Shown here piece by piece: positions 1 through 5,602 of a stretch of 6,622 nt of DNA. Source of the stretch: Acidimicrobiia bacterium (GTDB taxonomy: Bacteria; Actinomycetota; Acidimicrobiia; Spongiisociales; ZC4RG35); the NCBI GenBank assembly GCA_029865445.1, contig JAOUGY010000212.1, positions 1 to 6,622 on the forward strand, given 5' to 3'. How positions within the stretch are numbered: position 1 is the first letter of the stretch; the number at the start of each line of letters is the position of its first letter. The notes under the pieces were generated by a model, which ran no database searches, was not told the DNA's origin, and saw only the letters and a program-made list of their open reading frames with translations. The position numbers were made by a program, and so were the translations under genes.

Positions 1-1555
1 ATTCATGGTCTTCATCTTCATGCAGATGCAGGGCTCGGGAAACCGGGTGATGCAGTTCGGCAAGGCGAAGGCGAAAACCATCACCAAAGACCAGCCCAAG
101 GTCACCTTCAAGGATGTCGCCGGGATCGACGAGGCGATCGAGGAACTGGAGGAGATCAAGGATTTCCTGGCCCATCCAGACAAATACCGCGCCCTCGGCG
201 CCAAGATCCCCAAAGGTGTTCTGTTGTACGGCCCTCCCGGCACCGGCAAGACGTTGCTGGCTCGGGCCATCGCCGGCGAGGCGGGCGTGCCTTTTCTCTC
301 CATCTCGGGTTCGGACTTCGTCGAGATGTTCGTGGGAGTCGGTGCCTCCCGCGTGCGTGACCTGTTCGACCAGGCCAAACAAACCGCTCCCGCCATCGTG
401 TTCATCGACGAGATCGATGCCGTGGGCCGTCACCGCGGCGCCGGCCTCGGTGGAGGTCACGACGAGCGCGAGCAGACACTCAACCAGTTGCTCGTCGAGC
501 TCGACGGGTTCGAAGGCAACACCGGTGTGATCGTCATGGCGGCGACGAATCGTCCTGACATCCTCGACCCCGCGCTGCTTCGTCCCGGACGGTTCGACCG
601 TCAGATCATCATCGATGCCCCCGACATCCGGGGCCGGGAGGGCATCCTCAACGTGCACGCCCGCGGCAAGCCGTTCGACTCCGACGTCGAACTGGCGGTG
701 CTGGCCCGCCGCACTCCCGGGTTCACCGGGGCCGACCTCGCCAACCTCATCAACGAGGCTGCGTTGCTCACCGCTCGACGCCGCAAGGCGAAGATCGGGA
801 TGGACGAGCTGGAGGAGGCCATCGATCGGGTCATGGCGGGTCCAGAGCGGAAGACCCGGGTCATGTCGGAAGAGGAGAAGCGACTCACCGCCTTTCACGA
901 AGGTGGCCACGCCCTCGTCGGCTATGCGCTCCCACACCTCGACCCGATCCACAAGGTGACGATCATTCCTCGGGGTCGTGCCGGGGGCTACACCCTGGCC
1001 CTCCCCACCGAGGACCGGTACTACAAGCGGCGCAGCGAGATGGTCGACGAACTGGCATACGCCCTCGGCGGAAGAACGGCCGAGGAGATCGTCTTCGGTG
1101 ATCCATCCACCGGCGCTTCCAACGACATCGAGAAGGCAACTCAGCTCGCCCGGCGCATGGTCATGGAGTTCGGGATGAGCGATCGCCTCGGACCCATGAA
1201 GTACGGCCATGCCAATGGCGAGGTCTTCCTCGGGCGTGATTACACGCGGCAGGCCGACTACTCGGACGAGGTGGCGGCGTGGATCGACGAAGAGGTTCGT
1301 GCGCTCATCAACGCCGCCCATGAGGAAGCACGGGAGATCCTCAACACCCACGTCGATGCGCTTCACCGTCTCGCCGACGAGCTGATGGACAGAGAGACAC
1401 TTGATCGGGACGAGGTCGCCGAGGTCTTCCACGACGTTCCGAAGTGGGAACACGCCAACGGAGGGGCGCTCCGGATACGGAGGCCGCCTGCGCCCGAGCG
1501 GGGCAGCTCGGGTATCGCCGCTGCCCAGCAATCAGAGCCCACGCGCTCGCGCTGA
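1..1555 (+). CDS. ftsH: ATP-dependent zinc metalloprotease FtsH, 5'-truncated by window edge
   Basis: FtsH is a membrane-anchored AAA+ protease that unfolds and degrades damaged membrane proteins and some regulatory proteins. Residues are counted from the first visible Met (position 5). The reading frame is already open at the window edge, and the first residues (FMVFIFMQMQG) look like the end of the second membrane helix, so the true start lies upstream. About 100-130 N-terminal residues (first helix and extracytoplasmic domain) are missing, judging from the usual length of 600-650. Visible motifs: Walker A GPPGTGKT (76-83), pore loop FVG (109-111), Walker B IVFIDEID (131-138), second region of homology with RPGRFDR (193-199), zinc site HEGGH (298-302), and the likely third zinc ligand D374 in ASNDI. 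HEGGH replaces the E. coli HEAGH and keeps both His and the Glu. The last 25 or so residues are a low-complexity tail. folP starts 7 bases downstream, so the two are probably co-transcribed. Identification is near certain. Confidence 0.97.
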   Translation, partial: FMVFIFMQMQGSGNRVMQFGKAKAKTITKDQPKVTFKDVAGIDEAIEELEEIKDFLAHPDKYRALGAKIPKGVLLYGPPGTGKTLLARAIAGEAGVPFLSISGSDFVEMFVGVGASRVRDLFDQAKQTAPAIVFIDEIDAVGRHRGAGLGGGHDEREQTLNQLLVELDGFEGNTGVIVMAATNRPDILDPALLRPGRFDRQIIIDAPDIRGREGILNVHARGKPFDSDVELAVLARRTPGFTGADLANLINEAALLTARRRKAKIGMDELEEAIDRVMAGPERKTRVMSEEEKRLTAFHEGGHALVGYALPHLDPIHKVTIIPRGRAGGYTLALPTEDRYYKRRSEMVDELAYALGGRTAEEIVFGDPSTGASNDIEKATQLARRMVMEFGMSDRLGPMKYGHANGEVFLGRDYTRQADYSDEVAAWIDEEVRALINAAHEEAREILNTHVDALHRLADELMDRETLDRDEVAEVFHDVPKWEHANGGALRIRRPPAPERGSSGIAAAQQSEPTRSR

Positions 1556-1562
1556 GTCGGCC

Positions 1563-2429
1563 GTGAGTCGCCCTCGAGGATGGTGCCTTCGCACGACCGT
1601 CGTGACGATCGACGCGCCGATCATCATGGGGATCCTCAACGTCACACCCGACTCGTTCAGCGATGGGGGCCTGTTCGTCGACCCGGACCTCGCCGTCGAA
1701 CGGGCGGAGGCTCTCGTCAGGGACGGTGCTCACATCGTCGATGTGGGCGGCGAGTCCACCAGGCCAGGAGCGGACCCCGTTTCCCCGGAGGAAGAGCTAC
1801 GACGGGCTGTTCCCGTAGTCGGACGCCTCGCAGAACGCGGCCACATCGTCTCGATCGACACCACCAAGCCGGAAGTGGCTCACGCCGCACTGAGCGCCGG
1901 TGCCGAGATCGTCAACGACGTGTCCGGATTCCGCAACCCGGTGATGCGAGAGGTCGCGGCCCAACACAAAGCCGGGGTCGTGGTGATGCACATGCCTGGC
2001 GATCCGCGGACGATGCAGATCGATCCTCGGTACGAGGACGTCGTAGGCGAGGTGTCTCGGTACCTGGCCGCGCAGGCTCGGTTGTGTGAGGCAGCGGGGA
2101 TTCGCAGCGAGTCGATTTGTATCGATCCCGGATTCGGATTCGGCAAGAACCTCGAGCACAACCTCGAGTTGTTGGACCGGATCGGTGAGCTGGCCGACCT
2201 CGGTTACGTGGTCATGGCAGGCACTTCGCGCAAACGGTTCATCGGCTCGATCCTCGGCCTCGAAGACCCGCTCGCCCGCGATTTCGGTACGGCCGTCACG
2301 GTCGCATTGGCGGTCGAACGAGGGATTTCGGTCTTTCGGGTGCATGATCCGTCGCTCTCACGAGAGGCCGCGCTGGTCGCCCGGGCTATCGTTGGGGCCC
2401 GAAACACACGCCGCGAGCTCTCCTCATGA
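1563..2429 (+). CDS. folP: Dihydropteroate synthase FolP
   Basis: FolP condenses dihydropterin pyrophosphate with p-aminobenzoate to give 7,8-dihydropteroate; it is the cytoplasmic target of sulfonamides. With the GTG at 1563 the product has 288 residues, normal for the family. Family motifs appear in order: MGILNVTPDSFSDGG (22-36), GGESTRPGA (62-70), SIDTTK (97-102), NDVSGF (118-123), IDPGFGFGK (187-195), AGTSRKRFIG (219-228, with the pterin/sulfa-site Lys and Arg) and VHDP (260-263). The reading frame is open far upstream into ftsH, but that part is a shadow. GTG 1563 is preferred because the residues it adds (RGWCLRTTVVTIDAPII) resemble the usual segment before MGILNVT. GTG 1602 and ATG 1626 are alternatives, and none has a convincing ribosome binding site. 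The stop overlaps the next start as ATGA, implying translational coupling. No key residue appears altered. Confidence 0.96.
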   Translation: MSRPRGWCLRTTVVTIDAPIIMGILNVTPDSFSDGGLFVDPDLAVERAEALVRDGAHIVDVGGESTRPGADPVSPEEELRRAVPVVGRLAERGHIVSIDTTKPEVAHAALSAGAEIVNDVSGFRNPVMREVAAQHKAGVVVMHMPGDPRTMQIDPRYEDVVGEVSRYLAAQARLCEAAGIRSESICIDPGFGFGKNLEHNLELLDRIGELADLGYVVMAGTSRKRFIGSILGLEDPLARDFGTAVTVALAVERGISVFRVHDPSLSREAALVARAIVGARNTRRELSS

Positions 2430-2908
2430 TCACCGGACTCAAACCCAAAGGCTTCACCTGGATCATCTCCGATCGTCTGGCGGTGTCCGAACGCATCGGA
2501 GGCAATGGGTTCCAGCATCGCCGAGTCCGGCGGGAGGAAGAGATCAACTGGCTGGTGCGCGAAGCCAAGATCAACACGGTCGTCAACCTCCTTGCCGGCA
2601 ATCAGAACGTCGGCGCCTACGCCACCGCAGGGATCAGAACCATCTCTGTGCCCATGGGATCCGAGGTCGCGAGGGACGACCCGGCGCGGCTCAACGAGGC
2701 CTTGGGCGAGGCGCTGTCCGACCCTCATGCTCGGGTGCTCGTCCACAAAGAAATCATCGACGATGAGCTTGCGGGCATGTTGGGCGGTTACCTCATCGCC
2801 TCCGGGCTTCTCAACGACCGGATTCTGGCGGCCGCGGTGATTCAGGAGATCCTGGGTCGGCCGCTCGGACCCGCCGGGAGGTCGTTGATCCCGGAGTCGG
2901 CCGGTTGA
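2426..2908 (+). CDS. Small protein resembling a catalytically dead dual-specificity phosphatase, inside the folate operon
   Basis: This 160-residue soluble protein has no function I can name. It starts at ATG 2426 inside the folP stop (ATGA) and ends inside the TTG start of folB, so it is embedded in the folate operon. By eye its layout follows the compact cysteine phosphatase fold (DUSP23-like). It opens with a WIISDRLA segment (12-19, compare WVLPGRLA in DUSP23). A helix plus strand at 36-57 and a GIRTISVP strand (69-76) follow. Then comes a VLVH strand (104-107) leading into a helix with GGYLIASGLL (120-129) and a C-terminal helix with an EILGRPLGP segment (141-149). The active-site signature HCxxxxxR should start at H107, but the Cys position is K108 and the Arg position is E114, so cysteine phosphatase catalysis is not expected. 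It could bind a phosphorylated ligand or a partner protein, or be an unrelated fold. That it is a real gene is well supported by the overlaps; the family assignment is tentative. Confidence 0.72.
   Translation: MITGLKPKGFTWIISDRLAVSERIGGNGFQHRRVRREEEINWLVREAKINTVVNLLAGNQNVGAYATAGIRTISVPMGSEVARDDPARLNEALGEALSDPHARVLVHKEIIDDELAGMLGGYLIASGLLNDRILAAAVIQEILGRPLGPAGRSLIPESAG
2893..2896 (+). promoter_or_regulatory. Shine-Dalgarno GGAG supporting the TTG start of folB
   Basis: GGAG lies 8 bases before the TTG at 2905. There is no ATG or GTG nearby that keeps the conserved N-terminus of FolB, so this site decides in favour of the rare TTG start. It sits within the last codons of the upstream gene, as expected for coupled translation. 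Confidence 0.6.
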
Positions 2909-3264
2909 CCGACCGAATATCACTGAAGGGTCTCGAGGTCTTTGCGACTCACGGGTTTCTCGAGCACGAGGCTGCCCATGCCCAGCCTTTCGTGGTCGAC
3001 GTGGTCGTCGAGGTCGATCTCGAGTCCGCGGGCCGGACCGATCGGCTGTCCGAGACGATCGACTATGGGGCGCTGGCCGTGCGGGTCACGGACCTGGTTG
3101 CGTCCGAAACCTGGAGCCTCATCGAGCGGGTGGCGCATCGGGTGGCGGAGGCGGTCCTCGGCGAGCCGCGTGCTGTGGCGGTCGAGGTCACAGTCCACAA
3201 ACCGCGCGCCCCCATCCCGGTGCCGTTCGCCGATGTCGCTGTGACCGTTCGGCGTGAGAAGTGA
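2905..3264 (+). CDS. folB: Dihydroneopterin aldolase FolB
   Basis: FolB converts 7,8-dihydroneopterin to 6-hydroxymethyl-dihydropterin and glycolaldehyde, the step before FolK; the family forms octameric rings in the cytoplasm. The 119 residues match the usual length. Conserved sites fall almost exactly where they do in the Staphylococcus aureus enzyme as I recall it: E22 in HGFLEHE (16-22), Y54 in IDYGAL (52-57), E74 in LIERVA (72-77) and the catalytic Lys at K99 in HKPRAPIP (98-105; K100 in S. aureus). The start is TTG 2905, overlapping the previous stop as TTGA and preceded by GGAG. The stop overlaps the GTG start of folK in GTGA. All catalytic positions are present, so the enzyme should be active. 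Confidence 0.95.
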   Translation: MTDRISLKGLEVFATHGFLEHEAAHAQPFVVDVVVEVDLESAGRTDRLSETIDYGALAVRVTDLVASETWSLIERVAHRVAEAVLGEPRAVAVEVTVHKPRAPIPVPFADVAVTVRREK

Positions 3265-4214
3265 GCCGCGCCGTTGTCGCGCTCGGGTCGAACCTCGGTG
3301 ACCGGCTCACCTACCTGAGGGGGGCGGTGGCAGGGCTACGCCGGCTCGGTACCGTCATCTCGATATCGTCGGTCTACGAGACCGAGCCCGTCGGTGGACC
3401 CGACCAGGGAAGATACCTCAATGCCGCGGTGGTGATCGACACCGAGTTATCGCCTCGGACACTGCTCGAAGAGCTCCTGGCCATCGAGAAGCGGGCCGAT
3501 CGCGTACGTCAGGTTCGCTGGGGTCCGAGAACGCTCGACCTCGACATCATCACCCACGGTGATTCGGAAGTGGCCGATCCGGACCTCACCGTTCCCCATC
3601 CTCACGCCCACGCACGAGCCTTTGTCCTCGCTCCGGTTGCCGAGATCGCTCCCAATGCCCGACTGGCGAATGGACAGACCGCAATGGAGGCGTTGCATTC
3701 TGTCGATCGGAGCGGGATTTTCAAATGGTCGGGGTACTGGCTCGACGGTCCTCCCCGTCTCGGTTGGATCTCTCCTGCCTTCGTCGGGGTCCAGTTCGTT
3801 CTCTTTCTGGCGTTCTCGGCAATCGCCGTCTTCACGGGCGATTTTGCGCCGACGCCGCTGCGGTACGGGGTGGGCCTCGTGTTTGCCGGTGCGGGCGGAT
3901 GGCTGGTCGTCGGGGCGTTGATGAAGCTGGGCGTGAACCTCTCGGCGTTGCCGGATCCCCGGCCGGGAGGCTCACTCGCCGAGTCCGGCGTGTTCGGCGT
4001 GGTCCGACACCCGATCTACGGCGGACTCGTGCTCGGTGGGGTGGGTGCGGCGATCATTCTGGGCACGTGGTGGCCCGTGCCCGTCCTCGGCGCACTCGTG
4101 GGCTTGTTCTGGTTCAAATCCGGATATGAGGAACGGGCGCTGACCCTGGTGTACCCCGACTACCCCGCCTACGCGGAGCGTGTCCGGCGGCGCTTCATCC
4201 CATTCGTGCTCTGA
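3261..4214 (+). CDS. folK: FolK (HPPK) fused to an isoprenylcysteine-methyltransferase-like membrane domain
   Basis: This is one continuous 317-residue frame with two parts. Residues 1 to about 155 are 6-hydroxymethyl-dihydropterin pyrophosphokinase, which transfers pyrophosphate from ATP to the pterin and supplies FolP. Motifs: ALGSNLGDR (7-15), SSVYETEPVGG (36-46), RWGPRTLDLDI (86-96, with the Mg-binding Asp pair D93 and D95) and VPHPHAHARAFVLAPVAEIA (111-130). A normal FolK ends near here. Residues 163-317 look like the ICMT/phospholipid methyltransferase class of SAM-dependent integral membrane enzymes. Hydrophobic segments lie near 171-193, 201-222, 251-268 and 270-286, followed by VRHPIYGG (248-255) and a YEERAL...YPDYPAYAERVRRRFIP tail (289-314) typical of these proteins. 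The methyl acceptor cannot be told. The start GTG 3261 overlaps the folB stop. An in-frame ATG at 3684 (M142) could start the second part separately but has no clear ribosome binding site. FolK function is near certain; the methyltransferase part is a class-level call. Confidence 0.9.
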   Translation: MSRAVVALGSNLGDRLTYLRGAVAGLRRLGTVISISSVYETEPVGGPDQGRYLNAAVVIDTELSPRTLLEELLAIEKRADRVRQVRWGPRTLDLDIITHGDSEVADPDLTVPHPHAHARAFVLAPVAEIAPNARLANGQTAMEALHSVDRSGIFKWSGYWLDGPPRLGWISPAFVGVQFVLFLAFSAIAVFTGDFAPTPLRYGVGLVFAGAGGWLVVGALMKLGVNLSALPDPRPGGSLAESGVFGVVRHPIYGGLVLGGVGAAIILGTWWPVPVLGALVGLFWFKSGYEERALTLVYPDYPAYAERVRRRFIPFVL

Positions 4215-4218
4215 GGAC

Positions 4219-4260
4219 TTTCCGACCTTTCACAAAGTGGCCGGCCTGGTAGGTTGGAAG
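4219..4260 (+). terminator. Hairpin just after the folK stop, possible terminator without T-tract
   Basis: Bases 4219-4228 (TTTCCGACCT) can pair with 4251-4260 (AGGTTGGAAG) in a 10-base-pair stem with two G-U pairs; the loop is 22 bases. It begins 4 bases after the stop codon of the fused folK gene. No T-tract follows, so it is not a classical intrinsic terminator. It could slow transcription or protect a 3' end, or be chance in GC-rich DNA. Its right arm overlaps a possible -10 box (4250-4255). Confidence 0.35.
4228..4255 (+). promoter_or_regulatory. Weak candidate promoter for the small charged protein
   Basis: TAGGTT at 4250-4255 fits the actinobacterial -10 pattern TAnnnT, and TTTCAC at 4228-4233 is a poor -35 with a 16-base spacer. 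Transcription would start near 4262, just before an ATG at 4263 and 67 bases before the gene at 4329. A gap of 114 bases after a packed operon is a reasonable place for a promoter. The match is weak, and the same bases form part of a hairpin arm. Confidence 0.3.
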
Positions 4261-4262
4261 CG

Positions 4263-4283
4263 ATGGAGCGCTCTCCTCCCTGA
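4263..4283 (+). CDS. Possible six-codon leader ORF (MERSPP)
   Basis: ATG GAG CGC TCT CCT CCC TGA starts about where transcription from the TAGGTT box would begin, so it could be read as a leaderless ORF. Its stop codon (4281-4283) lies within the left arm of the leader stem that pairs with the Shine-Dalgarno of the next gene. A ribosome reaching its end would open that stem. ORFs this short are common by chance, and nothing else shows that it is translated. Confidence 0.15.
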   Translation: MERSPP

Positions 4284-4323
4284 TCGGAGTGAACTCGAAG
4301 GTTCAACCGTGCCGATCTAGGAG
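4276..4323 (+). promoter_or_regulatory. Leader stem that pairs the Shine-Dalgarno of the small charged gene
   Basis: In the leader RNA, 4282-4287 (GATCGG) pairs perfectly with 4312-4317 (CCGATC). After a 2x2 internal loop, 4276-4279 (CTCC) pairs with 4320-4323 (GGAG). The latter is most of the ribosome binding site of the gene at 4329. Inside the loop, 4290-4294 (TGAAC) pairs with 4301-4305 (GTTCA) to form a second small hairpin. An alternative pairing, CTCC 4276-4279 with GGAG 4286-4289, excludes the long stem and would free the site. This geometry fits a translational switch, but it was found by eye without energy calculation or comparative support. Confidence 0.35.
4319..4323 (+). promoter_or_regulatory. 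Shine-Dalgarno AGGAG fixing the ATG 4329 start
   Basis: AGGAG lies 5 bases before ATG 4329 and is among the best ribosome binding sites in the window. It overlaps an in-frame GTG at 4323, which is therefore unlikely to be the start. Confidence 0.75.
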
Positions 4324-4328
4324 TGTCC

Positions 4329-4664
4329 ATGGCCCGCCGTTCCCGCGAAAACCGTACTGCCAATCTCGGTTTTGACGAAAACCGCCCGAGCCGCGACGAC
4401 CGTCGTCTCGATCACCGCCGCACACGCCATGCCACGAACCAGATGTTGCACGGATTGGCGGATCCCGAAGACATCGAACCTTTGCCTGAGGTCCGCAGGT
4501 CGGCTGTTCATGAGCGAGTGGAGCAGGCCCCCGTATCCGGGCGCAGGTTCAAGGTCTGGAAGACGAAGTTCTGGAAGCGCAGGGATTCGTACCGTGACAT
4601 GCGGGCCGAGCTCGATGCCCACTGGTCCGAGGTGGACTCCACCGACGAAGAAGAGGACTGGTAG
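4329..4664 (+). CDS. Small, highly charged hypothetical protein
   Basis: I do not recognise this 111-residue protein. It has no signal peptide, membrane segment or cysteine. Residues 1-35 are rich in Arg, Asp and Asn (MARRSRENRT start, DDRRLDHRRTRH at 23-34) and look disordered. A middle stretch around 38-60 contains GLADPEDIEPLPEVRR. Residues 71-86 form a basic, aromatic patch (GRRFKVWKTKFWKRRD) that could bind nucleic acid or membrane. The C-terminus is strongly acidic and ends in STDEEEDW. ATG 4329 is chosen because AGGAG precedes it by 5 bases. The strong binding site, the stop codon followed by a hairpin, and the filling of an otherwise empty gap support a real gene. It stands alone between the folate and pantothenate runs, where M. 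tuberculosis has two membrane genes as I recall. Its leader can fold over its own binding site, so autoregulation by RNA binding is possible but unproven. Confidence 0.75.
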   Translation: MARRSRENRTANLGFDENRPSRDDRRLDHRRTRHATNQMLHGLADPEDIEPLPEVRRSAVHERVEQAPVSGRRFKVWKTKFWKRRDSYRDMRAELDAHWSEVDSTDEEEDW

Positions 4665-4670
4665 GCCCCG

Positions 4671-4718
4671 CCAGCCCAGGGATGGTTGCGGGATTCCACT
4701 TCCTCGACCCTGGGTTGG
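4671..4718 (+). terminator. Long-stem hairpin after the small gene, possible terminator without T-tract
   Basis: Bases 4671-4681 (CCAGCCCAGGG) pair with 4708-4718 (CCCTGGGTTGG) over 11 base pairs with a single G-U, around a 26-base loop. The stem begins 6 bases after the TAG stop and ends 59 bases before the next gene. No T-tract follows. Position and stem strength fit a 3'-end or terminator role of the T-tract-less kind proposed for high-GC actinobacteria; chance pairing cannot be ruled out. Confidence 0.45.
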
Positions 4719-4765
4719 GCGACAGGCGTCTCCGCCGGGTTGCCGGGCGGTGGGGGAGAGGTGGG

Positions 4766-4777
4766 TAGCCTGATTGG
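4766..4777 (+). promoter_or_regulatory. Candidate -10 box for leaderless transcription of the DUF2520-panC-coaX run
   Basis: TAGCCT (4766-4771) fits TAnnnT and is followed by six bases and then ATG 4778, so transcription would begin at or within a base or two of the start codon. This is the usual layout of leaderless actinobacterial genes. No -35 is evident at normal spacing (TTGCCG at 4740-4745 leaves 20 bases). The only Shine-Dalgarno-like run, GAGGTG at 4758-4763, is 14 bases from the ATG, too far to be good, which also favours the leaderless reading. Confidence 0.45.
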
Positions 4778-5602
4778 ATGCATCGTCGATCGATCGGGTT
4801 CATCGGTGCCGGACGTGCGGGAGGATCGATTGCGCTCGCGTCTCTACGGGCTGGGCACGAGATCACAGCCGTGGTTGCCGGACCGAGCGGCCGAATCCCG
4901 GAGGCGCTCGAGGCGTGGAGGGCCGGACCCGGGTACCTTCCGCCTTCCGACCTGATCGTCCTCGCAGTCCGTGACGACGCGCTGTCGGCGGTGGCAGAGG
5001 CGGTGGCGCCGTGGCTCGATGGCACGCCGATCGTATGCCACCTCTCGGGAATGACAGACCTCGGTGTCCTCGACCCGCTGACAGACATCGGATGTGCGGC
5101 CGGTTCCTTCCACCCGATCCAGAGTCTTCCCGATCCCGACACCGGTGCAGGTCTGCTGACGGGTTCGTACGTCGCGATCACGGCCGACGATGCTCCCTAT
5201 GGCGAGTTGGCCGATTGGGCGCAGAGCTTGGGGATGCACCCGGTCCGGCTCGCCGAGCACAACAAACCGGCCCACCACTCGGCCGCCTCGGCCGCCTCCA
5301 ACTTCGTCGTGGCTGCGCTGGCCGTCACTGCCGAATTGGCGGCCGGTTCCGGTGTTCCGCTGGACGCCTATGCCCGGCTCACGAGAACCAGCGTCGAGAA
5401 CGCCTATGGTCTCGGTCCGTTGGCGGCGCTGACCGGCCCCGTGGTTCGCGGCGACGCCCAGACGGTCGCGCGCCAGCTCGAAGCTGCCGCCGCCATCTCG
5501 TCCGAGCTCGGAGCGAGCTACGCGGCCTTGGTCGAGGCGACCGCTCGAGCGGCGGGACGGTGGCCCGAGTTCGGAGATCTCGTGGCTGAGGTTCGGTCAT
5601 GA
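4778..5602 (+). CDS. Rossmann-fold/DUF2520 putative NAD(P)-dependent oxidoreductase (Rv3603c type)
   Basis: This 274-residue cytoplasmic protein has an N-terminal dinucleotide-binding domain with GFIGAGRAGGSIA (7-19, the GxGxxG loop) and an SDLIVLAVRDDAL stretch (57-69) at the end of the Rossmann half. The C-terminal helical half is the DUF2520 type, with conserved-looking H112-P113, H166-H167-S168, N175 and ALTGPVVRGDAQTV (217-230). The overall plan is that of 6-phosphogluconate-dehydrogenase-like reductases. The M. tuberculosis counterpart next to panC (Rv3603c) has no settled function that I know of. Because it is translationally coupled to panC (ATGA overlap at 5599-5602), a role in pantothenate supply, such as reducing ketopantoate to pantoate, is a reasonable guess but only a guess. 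The ATG at 4778 keeps the whole glycine-rich loop. Gene and family are confident; the reaction is unknown. Confidence 0.88.
   Translation: MHRRSIGFIGAGRAGGSIALASLRAGHEITAVVAGPSGRIPEALEAWRAGPGYLPPSDLIVLAVRDDALSAVAEAVAPWLDGTPIVCHLSGMTDLGVLDPLTDIGCAAGSFHPIQSLPDPDTGAGLLTGSYVAITADDAPYGELADWAQSLGMHPVRLAEHNKPAHHSAASAASNFVVAALAVTAELAAGSGVPLDAYARLTRTSVENAYGLGPLAALTGPVVRGDAQTVARQLEAAAAISSELGASYAALVEATARAAGRWPEFGDLVAEVRS

Noticed and set aside
298..302. HEGGH instead of HEAGH in the FtsH zinc site
   Set aside because: Both His and the catalytic Glu are kept, and the Gly variant is known in actinobacterial FtsH as far as I recall, so it is not an inactivating change.
1401..1562. N-terminal extension of folP into ftsH
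   Set aside because: The added residues do not resemble the FolP N-terminus and lie over the conserved part of ftsH; the GTG at 1563 gives normal family length.
2150..2170. Short direct repeat AACCTCGAG in folP
   Set aside because: It encodes the conserved LEHNLELL stretch of dihydropteroate synthases, so the repeat reflects protein sequence rather than a DNA element.
2204..2923. Minus-strand open frame opposite folP and the phosphatase-like gene
   Set aside because: The composition is Arg/Gly/Asp-rich and typical of antisense frames in GC-rich DNA, and the + strand genes are well supported.
4323..4325. In-frame GTG as start of the small charged protein
   Set aside because: It overlaps the AGGAG ribosome binding site that is ideally spaced for ATG 4329.
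4734..4750. GCCGGG direct repeat and CCGCC/GGCGG mini-hairpin upstream of the DUF2520 gene
   Set aside because: Arms of 5-6 G/C bases are expected by chance in this composition, and there is no further symmetry to suggest an operator.
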